A DNA stretch of 64,000 bases, taken from NCBI RefSeq assembly GCF_000247695.1, contig NW_004624784.1, positions 8,808,764-8,872,763 of the forward strand, given 5' to 3'. The DNA comes from Heterocephalus glaber (lineage: Eukaryota; Chordata; Mammalia; Rodentia; Bathyergidae). A program made the translations under genes and the position numbers. This document shows, piece after piece, positions 43,407 to 55,720 of this stretch (its first letter is position 1; each line of letters starts with the position of its first letter). The notes under the pieces were generated by a model. That model ran no database searches and was not told where the DNA came from. It saw nothing but the letters and a program-made list of their open reading frames with translations.

Positions 43407-44103
43407 GGTAACCCTTCTCCTGGGCCCCTGGACTCCCTCTGTACCAGAGGGAACAGGTGTGGATAATTCAGAGAGCCAGTGGAGAAGCCTGCCTGCCAAC
43501 AATGAGGACTAGCATTTGAGGGTTGGCCATTTGAGCCTTTGTGAGAGGTTGGGGGTGGGGGGTGCCACACTGACACCTCTTGTTCATGTCCCCTCTCTGG
43601 GCATGGCAAGTCCAACCTGGCATTGTGCAGAGGTGGCAGGGCACAGGGCACAGGGGCTGCAGCAGCTTGGGCAGAGCTCAGACACTGTTTCTGTGGAGAA
43701 CACTATCAAGGTCTCCTTAGAAAGTGTGTGGTGGCCTGGATGGATCTTGCCCTCTTGCTCTCTGGCTCTGTCTGTCCCTGCCCAGCTGGAGCCAGAAAGG
43801 TGGGCAAAATCTTGAAGGTCTTCAGTCGCCTACACTGAAGTTGTCATCCCAATCACCTGTTCATTTCCTCTCCTTCTTCCTGAATTTAAACCCTTCCTCC
43901 AGCCTCAAGCCTTATCTCCTACCTCACAGAAAAACAAGCTACCATGGGCACTCTCCCAACATCCTGTCACCAAATCCATAAACCCATTGAATAGGCAGCC
44001 ACCTTCCCTTCTCAGGGTTCCATCATTCTGACTTCTCACCAGGCCTAGTCCTGCCCAGGATCTCATCCTAGGCCTAGTCCTGTCAGGATCTCATCATCCT
44101 GAC

Positions 44104-44192
44104 AGGTTTCCTCCTCCCCCTCCTCCTCCTCCTCCTCCTCTTCCTCCTCCTCCTCCTCCTCCTCCTCCTCCTCCTCCTCCTCCTCCTCCTCC

Positions 44193-44224
<32 letters not shown>

Positions 44225-44275
44225 TTCCTTCTCCTTCTTTTCCTCCTCCTTTCCCTTGTCCTCCTCCTCACCCTT
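44104..44275. repeat. (TCC)n microsatellite
   Basis: About 150 bases of TCC/CTT trinucleotides. The minus-strand glutamate-run frames are artefacts of the repeat, not a gene. Just before it, at 44041-44100, is a short duplication of 'aggcctagtcctg...aggatctcatc'. Confidence 0.95.
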
Positions 44276-44404
44276 CAGAATTGTCTTCTGAGTTCCTTCT
44301 CTAGGGAAGCCTTCCTGATGTTTCTTAACACTTGTGCTCCTGGGTGACACTGCAGGTATAATTAAGTCATTATTTGTCTAATTATTTGTTTAGTGTCTGC
44401 GCTT

Positions 44405-44530
44405 CTTGCCAAACTGTGAGCTACCCCAGTGTAAGGATCACATCCTTGTCCTTGTCATAGCCTGTCTTTTCTGGTCTTTTCACCTCCCAGCACAGTGCCT
44501 GGCAATAGCGGGTGCTCGATAAATGTTGGA
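44405..44530 (+). repeat. L2 LINE 3' relic
   Basis: 'ccaaactgtgagctacccca', 'cacagtgcctggcaatagcg' and 'ggtgctcgataaatgttgg' are the usual L2 3' words. Confidence 0.6.
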
Positions 44531-45434
44531 GAGACATCGTGGAGCTAGTATCTCACTCAAGAGGGAAGCTGCTGTGAGAAGTCCCTAGGTCTTTTGCTAC
44601 TCCTCAATCATTTCTCCTTCTGTGTCCTTCTTAAGGGGGATCAGGGGCCCCACTCTGGGCCCCAGTCACTGGTGTTGGCTGCCCAACTAATTGGGTTCCC
44701 TTCAGAGAGCTCCCCAAGTGGACCATCACAATGGCAGCCAGGGTCATACAGCACTGGGAGGAAAGAGAGATCGAGTGCATGAAGGTGCATGTGGGCAGGT
44801 GGGAGGTGGGGATGGACCTCAGGTAGTATGCATCCTGTGGGAAGGGAAGCACAGAGCTGATGGAGAGGGCTGCTGAAAAGCTGAGGACCCCAGGATGTCA
44901 CAGCATCTGTAGTGTTATGGGAATGAGGTCGCAGTAGACACAGTGGTCCAAGAGCCATCTTCTTATATCATGACCAACCAGTGACTCTACAGCATTCACA
45001 GTGAGGGTCCTGAGTGCTGCTACGACTGAGCTCATTGCAGAGTATGGTGGTGAAGGTCACCAGGGGGAAGCTGGAGCACACACAGGCCCTGACCCAGCTT
45101 CAGAGAGGCCTGTCGGTGAGAATCTGCTTGGAACAGAGGGAGAAGGGAGCTGAGTGTGACTAGGGCCTTCTCACCTTTGTAGCCCTCGTGCCAGACGCCC
45201 CCTTGCTTCTTCCAAGGTGGCCAGCAGTCCCCAATCTACTCAGATGTCCCTGGAAGTGTGGAGCACCCTGAGTGGCCCAGACAGCAGTGCGGAGCAGGGC
45301 TTCACAGCCTTCCCTGACCACAGGCCTCTAGCATCTGCAGTGGGGGTAAGGCAGAGTCTGGATGCAAAGTAAACGCATGCAGGGGTGTTTGCCTGACAGC
45401 CCCATCCCTGCGGATTTTGATGGCTCCGTAAAAA

Positions 45435-45605
45435 ATGTCTCCTCACTAACTGTCAAAGTGTCACACATTAATTAACTGTTAGCTGGAGTGACTCAGTGTG
45501 AGGAGGGTGGAGAGAATGGCTCCAGTAATGCTAAACGGGTGCTGGTCTCTGCATGTGCTGCCTTTTGATTAAAAATACGCACTGAGCCAGCATTGCTGAA
45601 AGGAA
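45435..45605. promoter_or_regulatory. Candidate homeobox-rich non-coding element
   Basis: Repeat-free, moderately AT-rich stretch with TTAATTAA (about 45467-45475), TGACTCA (45489, AP-1-like) and TTTGATTAAAA (45573). Word content suggests a possible enhancer. Inference only. Confidence 0.2.
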
Positions 45606-46484
45606 GGGACAGCTCATGTGCCCAGCAGAAAAGTGGCTGATGGGAAGCAGGTGGGTGGGTGGGTGAGGCCTGGGTCTCCTCCCAGGAAGGGGAACTCGGT
45701 GAGGAAAGTGAAGCCTCTAGAATATCTCAATTCAGGACGGATCTCACAGGCTCACATTGCTTTCTTTCCCTTCTCTCTCCTTTCCTTTCCTTCCACAATT
45801 TTCCCCCCTTGAAGAAAAGAATTGGAAAGTTGAGCTTGGTTTGGCTCAGGGCTGGGCAGGCCACCTGAGCTCAAAGAAACAGTGGGTTGCGTGGCTGCGC
45901 CCCTCCTCCCTCCTCCACAGGAGTAGGGAGATGAGGGAGGGCTGGGTCTCACACCAGCCTTCCTGACCTTTACTTTAATTTCAGGAAAGAATTGAGAAAA
46001 CATGCTCTTGAAAGTCAAGAGGGAGACAATTCCTGAACCTTATTGCTCTAGAAGGAGGGAAAACAATCCTTGCTCTTTGGTAGAAAATTGCTCTGCTTTA
46101 TGAAAAGACATCCTTGTTCATAAAAATGGAGATAGTACACAATCCAAATAAAAGCAAGAGCCTTGATCACATTGCTGAGAGCCCTCAGAAAGCCTGTCTT
46201 CCATCTCCCCTGCTTGTCAGCACCAGCAGGCCAGACCCACAGCCAGGGCCAGGGCCAGTTCTTCCCCAGGTGACAAAGGAGAAAGGAGCCCTTCTGCAGT
46301 GCAGGGGGCGGGGAGGATGAGTAGGACAGAGCTTTGTTAACTCCCACACAGCTACCTATTTGGTGTCAGGACCTCAAAGACAAATTGACAGTAAAACCTT
46401 CACCATGGGAATGCAATCAGGGAAACCCAGATTGCTGAAAATGCTACAGGACTGCTTTCTTCCAAAAAAAAATTGCAAAGGAGA

Positions 46485-46501
46485 GAGAGAGAGAGAGAGA
46501 C
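46485..46501. repeat. (GA)n microsatellite
   Basis: Short AG run following an A-run, in DRD2 intron 1. Confidence 0.85.
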
Positions 46502-46559
46502 TCTAGAATAAAAGGAACTTCAGGGCTGGTTTAACCAATTGCAGTGTTCAAGCCTTATT

Positions 46560-46925
46560 TGGATTCTGATTCAAAGAAATGAACTGTTAAAAATCATGAC
46601 ATTTCAGAGACAATTGAGAATCTGAACAGGAGATGTTTATGATATTAGGAACTACTGATAACAATTCTTGAGTATGGCACGGGCATTCTGCTTGATTTTT
46701 TTGAGTCTTTGTCATTTAGAGCTACACACTGAAATGTTTACAGGTGAAATTTTATGTTCTCTGAGATTTACTTGAAAAGAAGATGGAGGTAGAGATATAA
46801 ATGAAACAAAATTGGTCGTAAGTTATGATTGAGGCTGGGTGATGGATACAATGAGGTTCATAAAATGTTTTTTTCTCCTCTTTCATGTTTGAAATTTTCT
46901 ATAACAAAATGTTTTTAAAATGAAT
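46560..46925 (+). repeat. Old L1 (L1M-type) 3' UTR relic
   Basis: 'ttgaggctgggtgatggata', 'atgaggttcataaaatg' and 'tttgaaattttctataacaa' follow the old L1M 3' end pattern and finish with an A-rich tail. No coding content. Confidence 0.55.
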
Positions 46926-47259
46926 CTACCCTTTAACTATTACTTCCTGTCCCCTGGGGGAGGGGGAGATGAATGCAAGCCAGGCTTCAAACTGTTTTTT
47001 CAATCCTATTCCTTCATTATAAATGCTGGCTTCCTTTCTTGCCTGTTGACCCTGTCCAGTGTAGAAGGAGCCTTGGGGACCCACTGCATTGATAAGCCAG
47101 CCTCTGGCAGCACTTTCTTTGGAGTCCTCAGAGGAACCTTTCCTCAAACACACATCAGCCTGGAACTAATGGGACCTATTCTCCTTTCACAGTGGCAGTG
47201 GCTCAGCTGAGGGACAGCAGGTGGGGGGGACACCCAGTGTAATCATAAATATAACAGCT

Positions 47260-47400
47260 CCTGTTGTATCCCAGACACTATAAAAATGCTAGGTACCTAA
47301 GATTTCATTTATGCAGCACAACAGCCCTGTGAGCTGAGCCATTACTCCAGTGCTGCAGGTGAAGAGGCAGGCACAGATGAGGTACAGGCCCAGCAAACCA
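47260..47400 (-). repeat. MIR relic
   Basis: Reverse MIR-like text ('cacaacagccctgtgagct', 'gcaggtgaagaggcaggcac'). Low confidence. Confidence 0.4.
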
Positions 47401-48019
47401 CATCCAGGTCCTAGACTCTTCCTCATATCAAGAGTGGAGTCTGGACCTACAATGAGAGGGAAGGAGAGCATCCAAGTCCCAGGTCTAAAGTAATACAGAG
47501 ATGGGTGCCTCTAAGGAACCACAAACACTGTTGCTCATGGCTGTGTCCAGGGTCTTGCCCCACCAGGCTGTTCAGAGACCACACAGCCCAAGAAAAACCC
47601 CTCACAACTTATACAGAGGGAGGTCGAGGTCTGGACCACACCCAAGTTTCTCTAGGGCACCAGCTGCTCTGACAGTTAGCTCAGGGAACACAGGGCATTC
47701 TGGGCTCTGAGTGGACCCAAGGAGTGTGGGTAAGCCTGGGTCAACTGGGCTCAGCCTGGCTTCCTCCTGCTCCTCACTCGGGGGGATGGCTATGTGGACA
47801 CAGTGCAGAAGGGAGCAAGGACGCAGTGTTCCTGTCCCAGCGACAGGCTGCAGGGCACAGACAACATCCCTAAACCACCTCCCACCCCAAATGCCCTCCT
47901 CCCATCAAGTGGGGCTTTTCTAAGCAGTGATAACCGAAATAAAGAAGAGTAGCTTCTTTCTACCCCAGAAATTGAAGGAGAGGAGTCAATGTGGCCTATG
48001 TTTTTTTCTTTTTTTATTA

Positions 48020-48170
48020 GACAGAACTGGTTCCAATCCTACCTCCAAAACTTGCTTGACAGTGTAATTGACCTGAATCTCAGTTTTCTTATCTGTAAAA
48101 TGGGACACTGGAGTAGTTGTGAATGGAGCAGAAAAACTAAATGAAGGGTCCAGCACATGGATGCTCAAAA
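48020..48170 (+). repeat. MIR relic
   Basis: 'tgacctgaatctcagttttc', 'ttatctgtaaaatgggacac' and 'atgaagggtccagcacatgg' follow MIR order. Confidence 0.55.
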
Positions 48171-48649
48171 GTGGCAGCTCATGTCATTAACAGCAATGCA
48201 ACAGCTGCCAGAGTGATGGAGCTGGACTATGGGAGGGTCCCATTCCAAAACACAAGCTGGGATGAGAGGCCTTGGGAGAAAAAGACCCATATTTCTCTGT
48301 GGCCCCCCAGTGCTCTGCACACTCTAGAGACTCTGGTCAGGATGCCACATGACTCCCATCAGCTAGCCCTGAGCTAAAAGGCAGGCAATGCCGGACACTT
48401 GGCAGGTGGCCTTGGCTACGTCCTCTCTATGTGAGTCTTGCATATTTGCAGCAACCTTGATCTTCCTTCTAAGTCTCTGAGAAGAAGAAGGCCTACCTGG
48501 CCTGTAGGCATCCTGGTAAATTCTGAGGACACAATAGCTACGAGACATCACTGGGGCAGGGCAGGTGGAAAACGCGATCGGTCTTGGTAGACTCTATAAG
48601 GTACCGGCCATGATCAGGACTGGCTTAGTTCATCTAACAGAGCACATGT

Positions 48650-48770
48650 CTGACATACAGAAAGATAACGCTGTTTCCTTGGATGAGCTGCTTCTCTAAT
48701 TGTCAGTTGTAATTAATAGACAATGATCATTTAATAATGAGAGCTCTCATACATAGCTTCAGGGACAGAG
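48650..48770. promoter_or_regulatory. Candidate AT-rich homeobox-word element
   Basis: Dense ATTA/TAAT words (TAATTGTC, GTAATTAATAG, TTAATAATGAG) in non-repeat DNA. Inference from word content; unverified. Confidence 0.2.
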
Positions 48771-50379
48771 AGAGAAGAACCAAGTAAAATGTCATATTCT
48801 AAAGTGTCTGCAAACCCTGATAAAAATGCTTCTTGCTATTATCATCCCCGTTCAGACTTTCCTTTGCCTCCTACAAACTGACCACATCTACGCTCTCAAC
48901 AAGTAGCTGCTGCAGTTGGCAGCATTCACTTGCTGCTTGCACAGGTTCTTGTTACTCACTTGTTCTGGGTCTGTCATATTTCTCTGATGCATCTCTAGGC
49001 CCTGAGGGGCAGAGGTTATTTTAAACCAGTGTGTACCCTGGCATCTACCACAAAGACTGCCAGTTTGATACGTGGTTAATAAATGTTTGTGATGGAACCC
49101 AATAGCAATAATGCTCTTAAACAGGCAGATCTAAAGCAGGGTGAGACTGCCTTCTTTAAGGTGTTCTTTTGGGGATTAAATGAGACACATCAAGTCCTTA
49201 GCACAGTCTCTGAGCAAGAGAAGGCATTCAATTATTCTTATACTTTTGGTTGCTAACCTAAGATAGCACAGAATTTTAAATTTTGCTGCTAGAAAACCTT
49301 AAGACTATCGAATCTCTTCATTTTGTGAATTCAAAAACCAAGGCCAGCAAAGTGAAAGGACTTGCCCAAGTACATAGAGATGGTTGTTTCTTAACCAGGA
49401 TTGCAGTTCACATCTCATGCAGGTCCTCTGTTTTATCCTATGTGGCTCTGTCTGACTCGTTGAAAGGGCTCTGTTCATGGAGGGTACCAGCAGCCTAATC
49501 ATCATCGGCATCTTCAAAGAAATTAAGTCAGCTAAAGGAAAACAATTCTGGAGTCTTCATGAGTATCTCCTGAATCTAACCTAAATTTATCCAACTTCTG
49601 TGTGTGTGTTCATGTCTCCTAGACCTGACCTCCACAGAGATGGGCAACAGTTGGCATTTGAAGACACTGCTTATGTAAACAGTCTGCACCCAGCCAATTC
49701 ATTTCCTGGCAATCACTCTTTTCTTCTAACCTTTCTTGATGAGGGCTGCTTTCCAAGCCTGACACTTTCTTTATGTGTCCTCTGGACATCGATGAAGGCA
49801 TCAGTCATATGTTCATGGACGACCCCCAGACGTGCAGAGAGCCGCCTAGGGCTACAGTCCCTGGCAGGTAGCCTCATGGAATGCTGTTTCTTGAAACAAT
49901 TTCTTTGAGAGATTTTCTATTCTATTTTTCCCCAGGAGCCTGAAAAATAGACAGGACCTCTGGATTTGCTTTTAAGAAGCTTGATGTGGATAGTGATGGA
50001 ACAACAGCAGAGGCAAAAAAAATCCAAATCCCAGAGTGCTTCATTAGATGTAAAGATGAACAGGAATTCTCAGGCAGGAGTCACACAGCTGCGGACAGGA
50101 TGGGTAGGACCAAGGACCCTGCTAACATCAGGTCCTCACATGATAACAAACCAACACACTATATCCCACAGACCTACTTATGGGGTGGGGTAAGAAATGG
50201 AGAAGGTATCCCTTGGGAACACCTCAAGCTGGAGCTGCCATGCTGGCTTCTGATCCTGGGAATTTCTGAGGCAGAACATATACACTTTGGTCTTATCTCG
50301 AGCTCCTGGGACACATATGAGCTGAGTTTTCTGAGCCCGTCATGGCAAACAACACAATGTTGCTAATCAAACTTCCTGT

Positions 50380-50480
50380 TCGCCCACCCAATTTTATAAA
50401 TCAGCCTTTTGATGCACTAAGTGAAGATGAATTAGCAGTAATGAGGCTGTGACAGCTCCCTGAGGCACAGGCTGACGAGA
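50380..50480. promoter_or_regulatory. Candidate conserved element
   Basis: Non-repeat stretch with TTTTATAAATCA, GAATTAGCAGTAATGAGG and TGACAGCTCC (TGACAG is a MEIS/TALE-like word). Inference only. Confidence 0.2.
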
Positions 50481-51404
50481 GCTTTGATGGCTGTGGCAAG
50501 AAGGAGGGGAAGCTCCTCACAGGCCTTAGTTTGAGCTGCCAAATTCGTTCAAATAACCCTCTGGTGCCAAGCACCTTAGCTTCACCTGCAAGTCATGCAC
50601 ATCCCCCACAACGTTGCTATCCAAGAAGTTTAAGCCTTTGCATATACGAGAGTTTGCTACCTTCCTGTGATGAGTGCCAGGCCATAACCTCAAGGCAGTA
50701 GCAGCGTTGGGCAGACCAGAACACAGATTCAATCCGATTGTTACATGGGGCAAAATGGAGGCTGGTATTGCCGGGCCAGTAAAACCCTTCTTATTTACAA
50801 GGCTGCCTGCTACATAGTACAGTCATAGTCTCTACCAGGAGAAACAGCACTGTTAATCCTCTTCATACCCAGAATTTGCAACTAGTAGTCTATAGCCACT
50901 TTGAGCTTCCAGATATGACTTGCTGGGTTCACACAGCATTGTGGGAAAAATGGAATTTATTGCCAATATTTAAAATTTGGAGATTTCACATTAAAATGAA
51001 AATCTCTAGCTTCTCTTATAAAAGGAATCATAAAATTGGGGAAATTATTGCATGGCAGTCATGAGCTGGATTCCAGGACAAGCAGCACCTTTTACACAAG
51101 GCACATGTAGGATGAAGAAGGTAGAGAAAGGGCCAGCTCATGAGGAGGGGGCTGTGTCCATACTCCAAAGATGTGGGAAGGGAAGGAGCTACATTTCCAC
51201 CCTATGCCACCTACGACACTCTCCTGAGGTGCCTCAGTTTGGAAAAGGCAGGACCCCAAGCTTTAGCAGAGGCCTCTTCCCTGGAACCACATGCATCCTA
51301 TCAGGCTGGGACACATTGTGCCAAGTATCCCACAGTACCCACCAATTCTTGTAACCCTATACTCAACCTGGTGTCACTCAGTTTACATTTATTGCTAAGT
51401 CCCA

Positions 51405-51640
51405 GAAGATACAGTGGTACCTCAGTTCACAAATACTCTTGTTTGCAAACAATTTGGTTTGCAAACAGAAACATTTGGCAAAATTTTGTTTTTGGTTGCA
51501 GACTCTGCGTTGGGTGACAAACACGACCATGGCCATCTTTCCCACACAACACAAATGTGGCCATCTTTTACAAAATCATAGAACAAACTAAGTTTGTGTG
51601 CAGAAGTACCACAGTATTTAACTTTGTGTTGTCACGTCAT
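51405..51640. repeat. DNA-transposon-like relic (Tigger/pogo-type?)
   Basis: CAGTGGTACCTCAGTTCACA at 51410 and the alternating 'ttgtttgcaaacaatttgg' text resemble termini of pogo-type DNA transposons. A possible far-end word GTACCAC is near 51608. Weak evidence. Confidence 0.35.
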
Positions 51641-52000
51641 GACATGAAGGATGACTGAGCTGTTATTATGTTGCTGAACTCCAAAGTCTGTGTGAGAAGA
51701 GCCCTTCATTCTCTCTCACCTGACCCACCCCTTCATGGTGTGGCAGCAGGAAGACAGGTACACTCGGGTCTGGGGAGGCCAAGGAAACTCTGGTGCCTCC
51801 AGACACATCAGTGATTCTCTGCACCTCACCTTCCCTTCCTTGGAGACCTTTTCCAGGAGGCCCCTGTCCTGCTGTTTCTGAAGCACTGATTCTCTTGGGT
51901 TCCTTTGTTCCCTACTGATATTCAGAGCAACACAGAAAAAAATCCCTCCCCAAAGATTGTCTTTACTTTAGACTTCCTATGATTGATCATCCAATTATAT

Positions 52001-52879
52001 TCATGGCCCAGGAAGTGGTAATCTCTTCAGCAACTGGAGTGCACACCTCAGGTTGAAACAAAACACTCCATCTTCCTGGCTTGATACAAACAGGGCTGGT
52101 GTCCACCGTGTGCACCAGCCTGATAGGCTGGGCTGCTGGTGACCCGGCGGAGGCACCTGCTGGTTATCTCCACTGCCATCCTCACTGTGCAGCACAGAGC
52201 TCCCAAATAGAAGGGGCCCTGTCACTCCCGCCCCTTTCTTATCTGTAATGCTAATAGATATGCTGGGGTTTGCTGGATGATGCAAGAGCCCCAGGATGCT
52301 GGTCTTCTCCAGAATGCGTGCTGGTGATAGTACCAAATAGGCCCAGCTGCCACTGGTACCTTTCACTTCTGTGTCAGAGAACAACACCTCCTCGAACAGG
52401 CTCATCTGTATGCTTGGGTTGTTCAGGAGGATGATGCCAAATTCCTTTCTCACTGTGGTCTCTATTGCCCTTGGGAGGGCAACCTCCTCCAAGAAGTCAT
52501 CAGTGATCTCTACGAAGATGGATTATTTATTTATTCCTCATAGCAAGGATTTGTTCTTCTTGGTACTTATAATATCAAAATCCACCAGTCTATCTCTTCT
52601 GTCATCCATGCTCATTAGTGACAAAACCTAGCCCATGCTAGCATGGGGGGCAGCTCAGCAATGACAACTGCATTGAGATAAGAGATCATACACCTTAGAA
52701 TCTCTCCAGTGACCTCTGTTATCGGTGCATTGGGTTAACACTGCTCTCCAATCACTGTTTGAAGCAAAGATGCAGACTGTGCCCATGGCACATGGCGTGG
52801 CTCTGCCCGTCCCCTGGGCACATGAGAACAGCTGTCTCTTCCCAAATTGGTATATGCTAATTGTACTCATAACTGTCAT
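52001..52879 (-). pseudogene. Coding-like segment with in-frame stops, candidate processed pseudogene of unknown gene
   Basis: On the minus strand one frame reads as protein-like from 52879 to 52001 with in-frame stops at about 52655, 52628, 52538 and 52523. The last 163 codons (52001-52492) are open, starting MEEVALPRAIETTVRK with IILLNN, LFEEVLFSDTEV and SSQEDGVFCFNLRC-like content of ordinary globular composition. I do not recognise the family. There is no sign of splice structure and no clear poly-A tail, so processed origin is inference. Chance open frames or an old exon are alternatives. Confidence 0.35.
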
Positions 52880-53175
52880 TAATTTAACTTAATTACTTCA
52901 TAAACAATAAAAAGGGAGATCAAATTGCAATATTGATCTATAAAAATGAAGTGGAATACATTGGCAAAAAGTTTTGTTAAAGAAAAATTGCAAGCATTTT
53001 TGTGAATAAAAAACAAAATAAAAAAGAACAATTACAAAAGAAAAATCTCTAAAACCAAAAAATACTGACTATATGTGAAGGATATTAACTACTAATTCTT
53101 AAAATCTAAGAATCTACACTTAGATTGTTTTTTAAATTTAAGTTTTAACTCTGCTTTAAAAAACAAAATGAATAG

Positions 53176-53342
53176 GGTGTGATGGTACATGCTTATAATC
53201 TGAGCTACTTGGGAGACTGAGGTGGAGGACTTACAGTTTGAGGCCAGTTTGGGTGACTTAGCAAGAACCTGTTTCAAAATAAAAACAATAAACAAAAAAG
53301 TTGAAGATGTAGCTCAGCACTCCCTGGGTTCAGTCCCCAGCA

Positions 53343-53391
<49 letters not shown>
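53176..53391 (+). repeat. B1-ID composite SINE with (CA)n tail
   Basis: B1-like text from 53176 ('gggtgtgatggtacatgctt', 'cttgggagactgaggtgg', 'ttgaggccagtttggg'), an A-rich linker, then an ID-like unit ('gaagatgtagctcagcact', 'gggttcagtccccagcatc') followed by about 24 CA repeats (53344-53391). Same B1-then-ID order as at 13385-13556. Confidence 0.82.
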
Positions 53392-53394
<3 letters not shown>

Positions 53395-54239
53395 GGAAGT
53401 AGGGAGAGAAAGAGGAGAAGGAAGAGGAGAGAGAGGAGGAACGGCAGCTATAAGGTGCAGGAAAAGCATCCTGGGAACACTTAGGAGGCAAAACTAAAAA
53501 TAAAAAAAAAAGTGAACCCACACTAAAAGAGGAGAGCCAGAAGATACCCAATTTAGTAAATGAATATACATTAATATTCTAAGATAAAAGGAATTGTTCA
53601 AAGTATCTTTTGTTAGTGAATCTCTGCTTTAAAGATCTTTCAACCAACCAATCAACCACACTGGATAAGAGTGGTTCTACTGTACAGTCTAGCCAGTACA
53701 TCAGCTTTTTCTGTCTGTCTTTTCATCTCCCTAGTGAGGAGGTATATTCCTTGAGGGATGACAACCCTTACACTTCTATAATCAGCACGCCTGGCCTTTG
53801 CACTCCATGGCCATCTGTACATAGTGGCTGAGTGTAGTGATTGCTCATTTATTCAGCACACACCATTGTGTTATATGCAGCATGTGTCAGAAACTGTGGA
53901 TACACACTGAAGAAGAGAGGTGAGCTCCTTGTCCTCAGGAGTCACCATTTAGATAGAGTGACTCTAAGCACAACTGGACAGGATGAGTAGGAAAGAGGAT
54001 TCACATTTTTCAGAGGGGAGGAGGTATCATGGCTAATGCAATACTCTAAGCAGATTAATCGCTGCCACTTTTGGATCTATCATTCCATGGAGGCAGATTT
54101 TTAGTGGAAGCAAAGGCTCTGAGCAGAGAAAGTGGATAAATATTAAAACAAAACTGCAAAACTCAGTGTTGCTGACTCCATTAAAATATTAAAAGTAGGC
54201 GTGCTGCATTCTGAATCTTGACCCTTCAACAGTTTCAAG

Positions 54240-54545
54240 GTCATGAGAAGCAACAAAACTAAGGCACTGTCCCAGATTGGAGATGACTAAGAAGATGTGA
54301 CCACTAAATACCACGTGGGATCCTGGACCAGGAGAAGGACGTTAGAGAAAACACTGACAAAGGGCATATGAACTCCTTTTGTTAATAGCATTGACTCAAT
54401 GTTACTTTCTTAGTTTTGATAACTGTACTGTGGTTACATAAAATGTTAATATTGGGGGAAAATGTTAATATGAAGGGTACACAGGAACGCTCTGAACTAC
54501 TTTTGCAACTTTCTGTAAGTCTAAAATTATCTCGAATAAAAAATA
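54240..54545 (+). repeat. Old L1 (L1M-type) 3' UTR relic
   Basis: 'ttgataactgtactgtggtt', 'gaagggtacacaggaacgct', 'ctgtaagtctaaaattatc' and AATAAA at about 54535 match the 3' end of old L1M elements. Confidence 0.65.
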
Positions 54546-55499
54546 GGCATCTGAGAATGGCCAGGTGGGAGGCATCTCTGATACTCAGGTGCCAGTGTAA
54601 AAAGGCTGGGCCACAGTATCCATGGTTGCCCAGGCCTTTCCTGAGGCATCATGTCCCTCTCCCTTTTGCAGGCAAGGACATAAGATCTTCCTCTGCAAAG
54701 GGCAGGAGATCCCCCTTCTCCTCATCCACAGACGCAACAAGTATAGAGTGTCTCGGGTGTGCAGGAATGGTGCGGGCTGCCTATACAAGGGGCGGGAGGC
54801 AAAGAAGGACGGGGAAATTAATATCTGTCAATCGATCCATTTTTAACACTAGTCACTTTAAGCACCTACTCTGTTCTGGTCATAGTGACCTTTCTTATCC
54901 AGGTATTTTCCTTTAAAACTCAGAGTGTTCCTCTTTTTCAGGAGTCTTCAATAATTCATCCACAATCCCAGCTGTTTGGTGGTGGGAAAAAGATTCTAGC
55001 AAGGTCAGCCTGCCCTCAAGGTCTGGGCTGGCTGCAGAGGCACTGGGTGACACCTGGCCTTGGAGACATGTCCCAGTCTCAGTACTGGACAATTTCCAGG
55101 ATCCCTGAGCACCAGAGAGTTGCCCACTGTCCACGTGCAGGAAGTTTTTTCTCTCTCTGACCTCCACTTGTCCCACAGCTTCCTACCAGACCCCATTGGC
55201 TCTCCCTGGCACATGTGGACTCCATTCCATGTATGTGAAGTGAACTAAGGATTTTCAGCTGACCACTCAAGCCTTCCAGATCCCTGATGATGGATGTGAT
55301 GGCGCTATGGAGATATTTCTTTGGCCCAAGGTCCATGGATTCCACCCCTAATTACCAGAACCCTCATATCTAAGTGTTTCTTATAGTCATTTCTACTAAG
55401 AATGACAGTTTCTACCACCTGCACTGAGAGTCAGACATGGGTGCTAGAGAAAACAGGTCTAGAGAAACCAGACTCTTGTTTACCACGATGACAACAGTA

Positions 55500-55720
55500 C
55501 TAGTAATAGTAGCTACTGTTTGTTGATTGCTTGCCACACACTAAACATTATATTGCACACTTTACACCACTGCCTTTTAATTCTCAAAACAACCATAAGT
55601 TGTAAATATTACTAACCCTTTAATCACAGATGAAGCAAGTAAGTCCAAGGGAGTTTCAATAACCTGGCAGAGCTGGTAAATAGCAGTGGAGGACTAAAGC
55701 CTGGGTCTGTCTAGTTGCAA
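55500..55720 (-). repeat. MIR relic
   Basis: Reverse MIR text: 'cttttaattctcaaaacaac', 'atcacagatgaagcaagtaa' and 'cagagctggtaaatagcagt'. Confidence 0.55.

Noticed and set aside
44063..44350. Minus-strand 95-aa glutamate-rich frame and its overlapping arginine-rich frame
   Set aside because: Pure translation of the (TCC)n microsatellite; no flanking coding context.
54416..54916. 166-aa plus-strand frame
   Set aside because: Its first part is L1M 3' UTR relic text and the rest lacks any protein-like or splice evidence.
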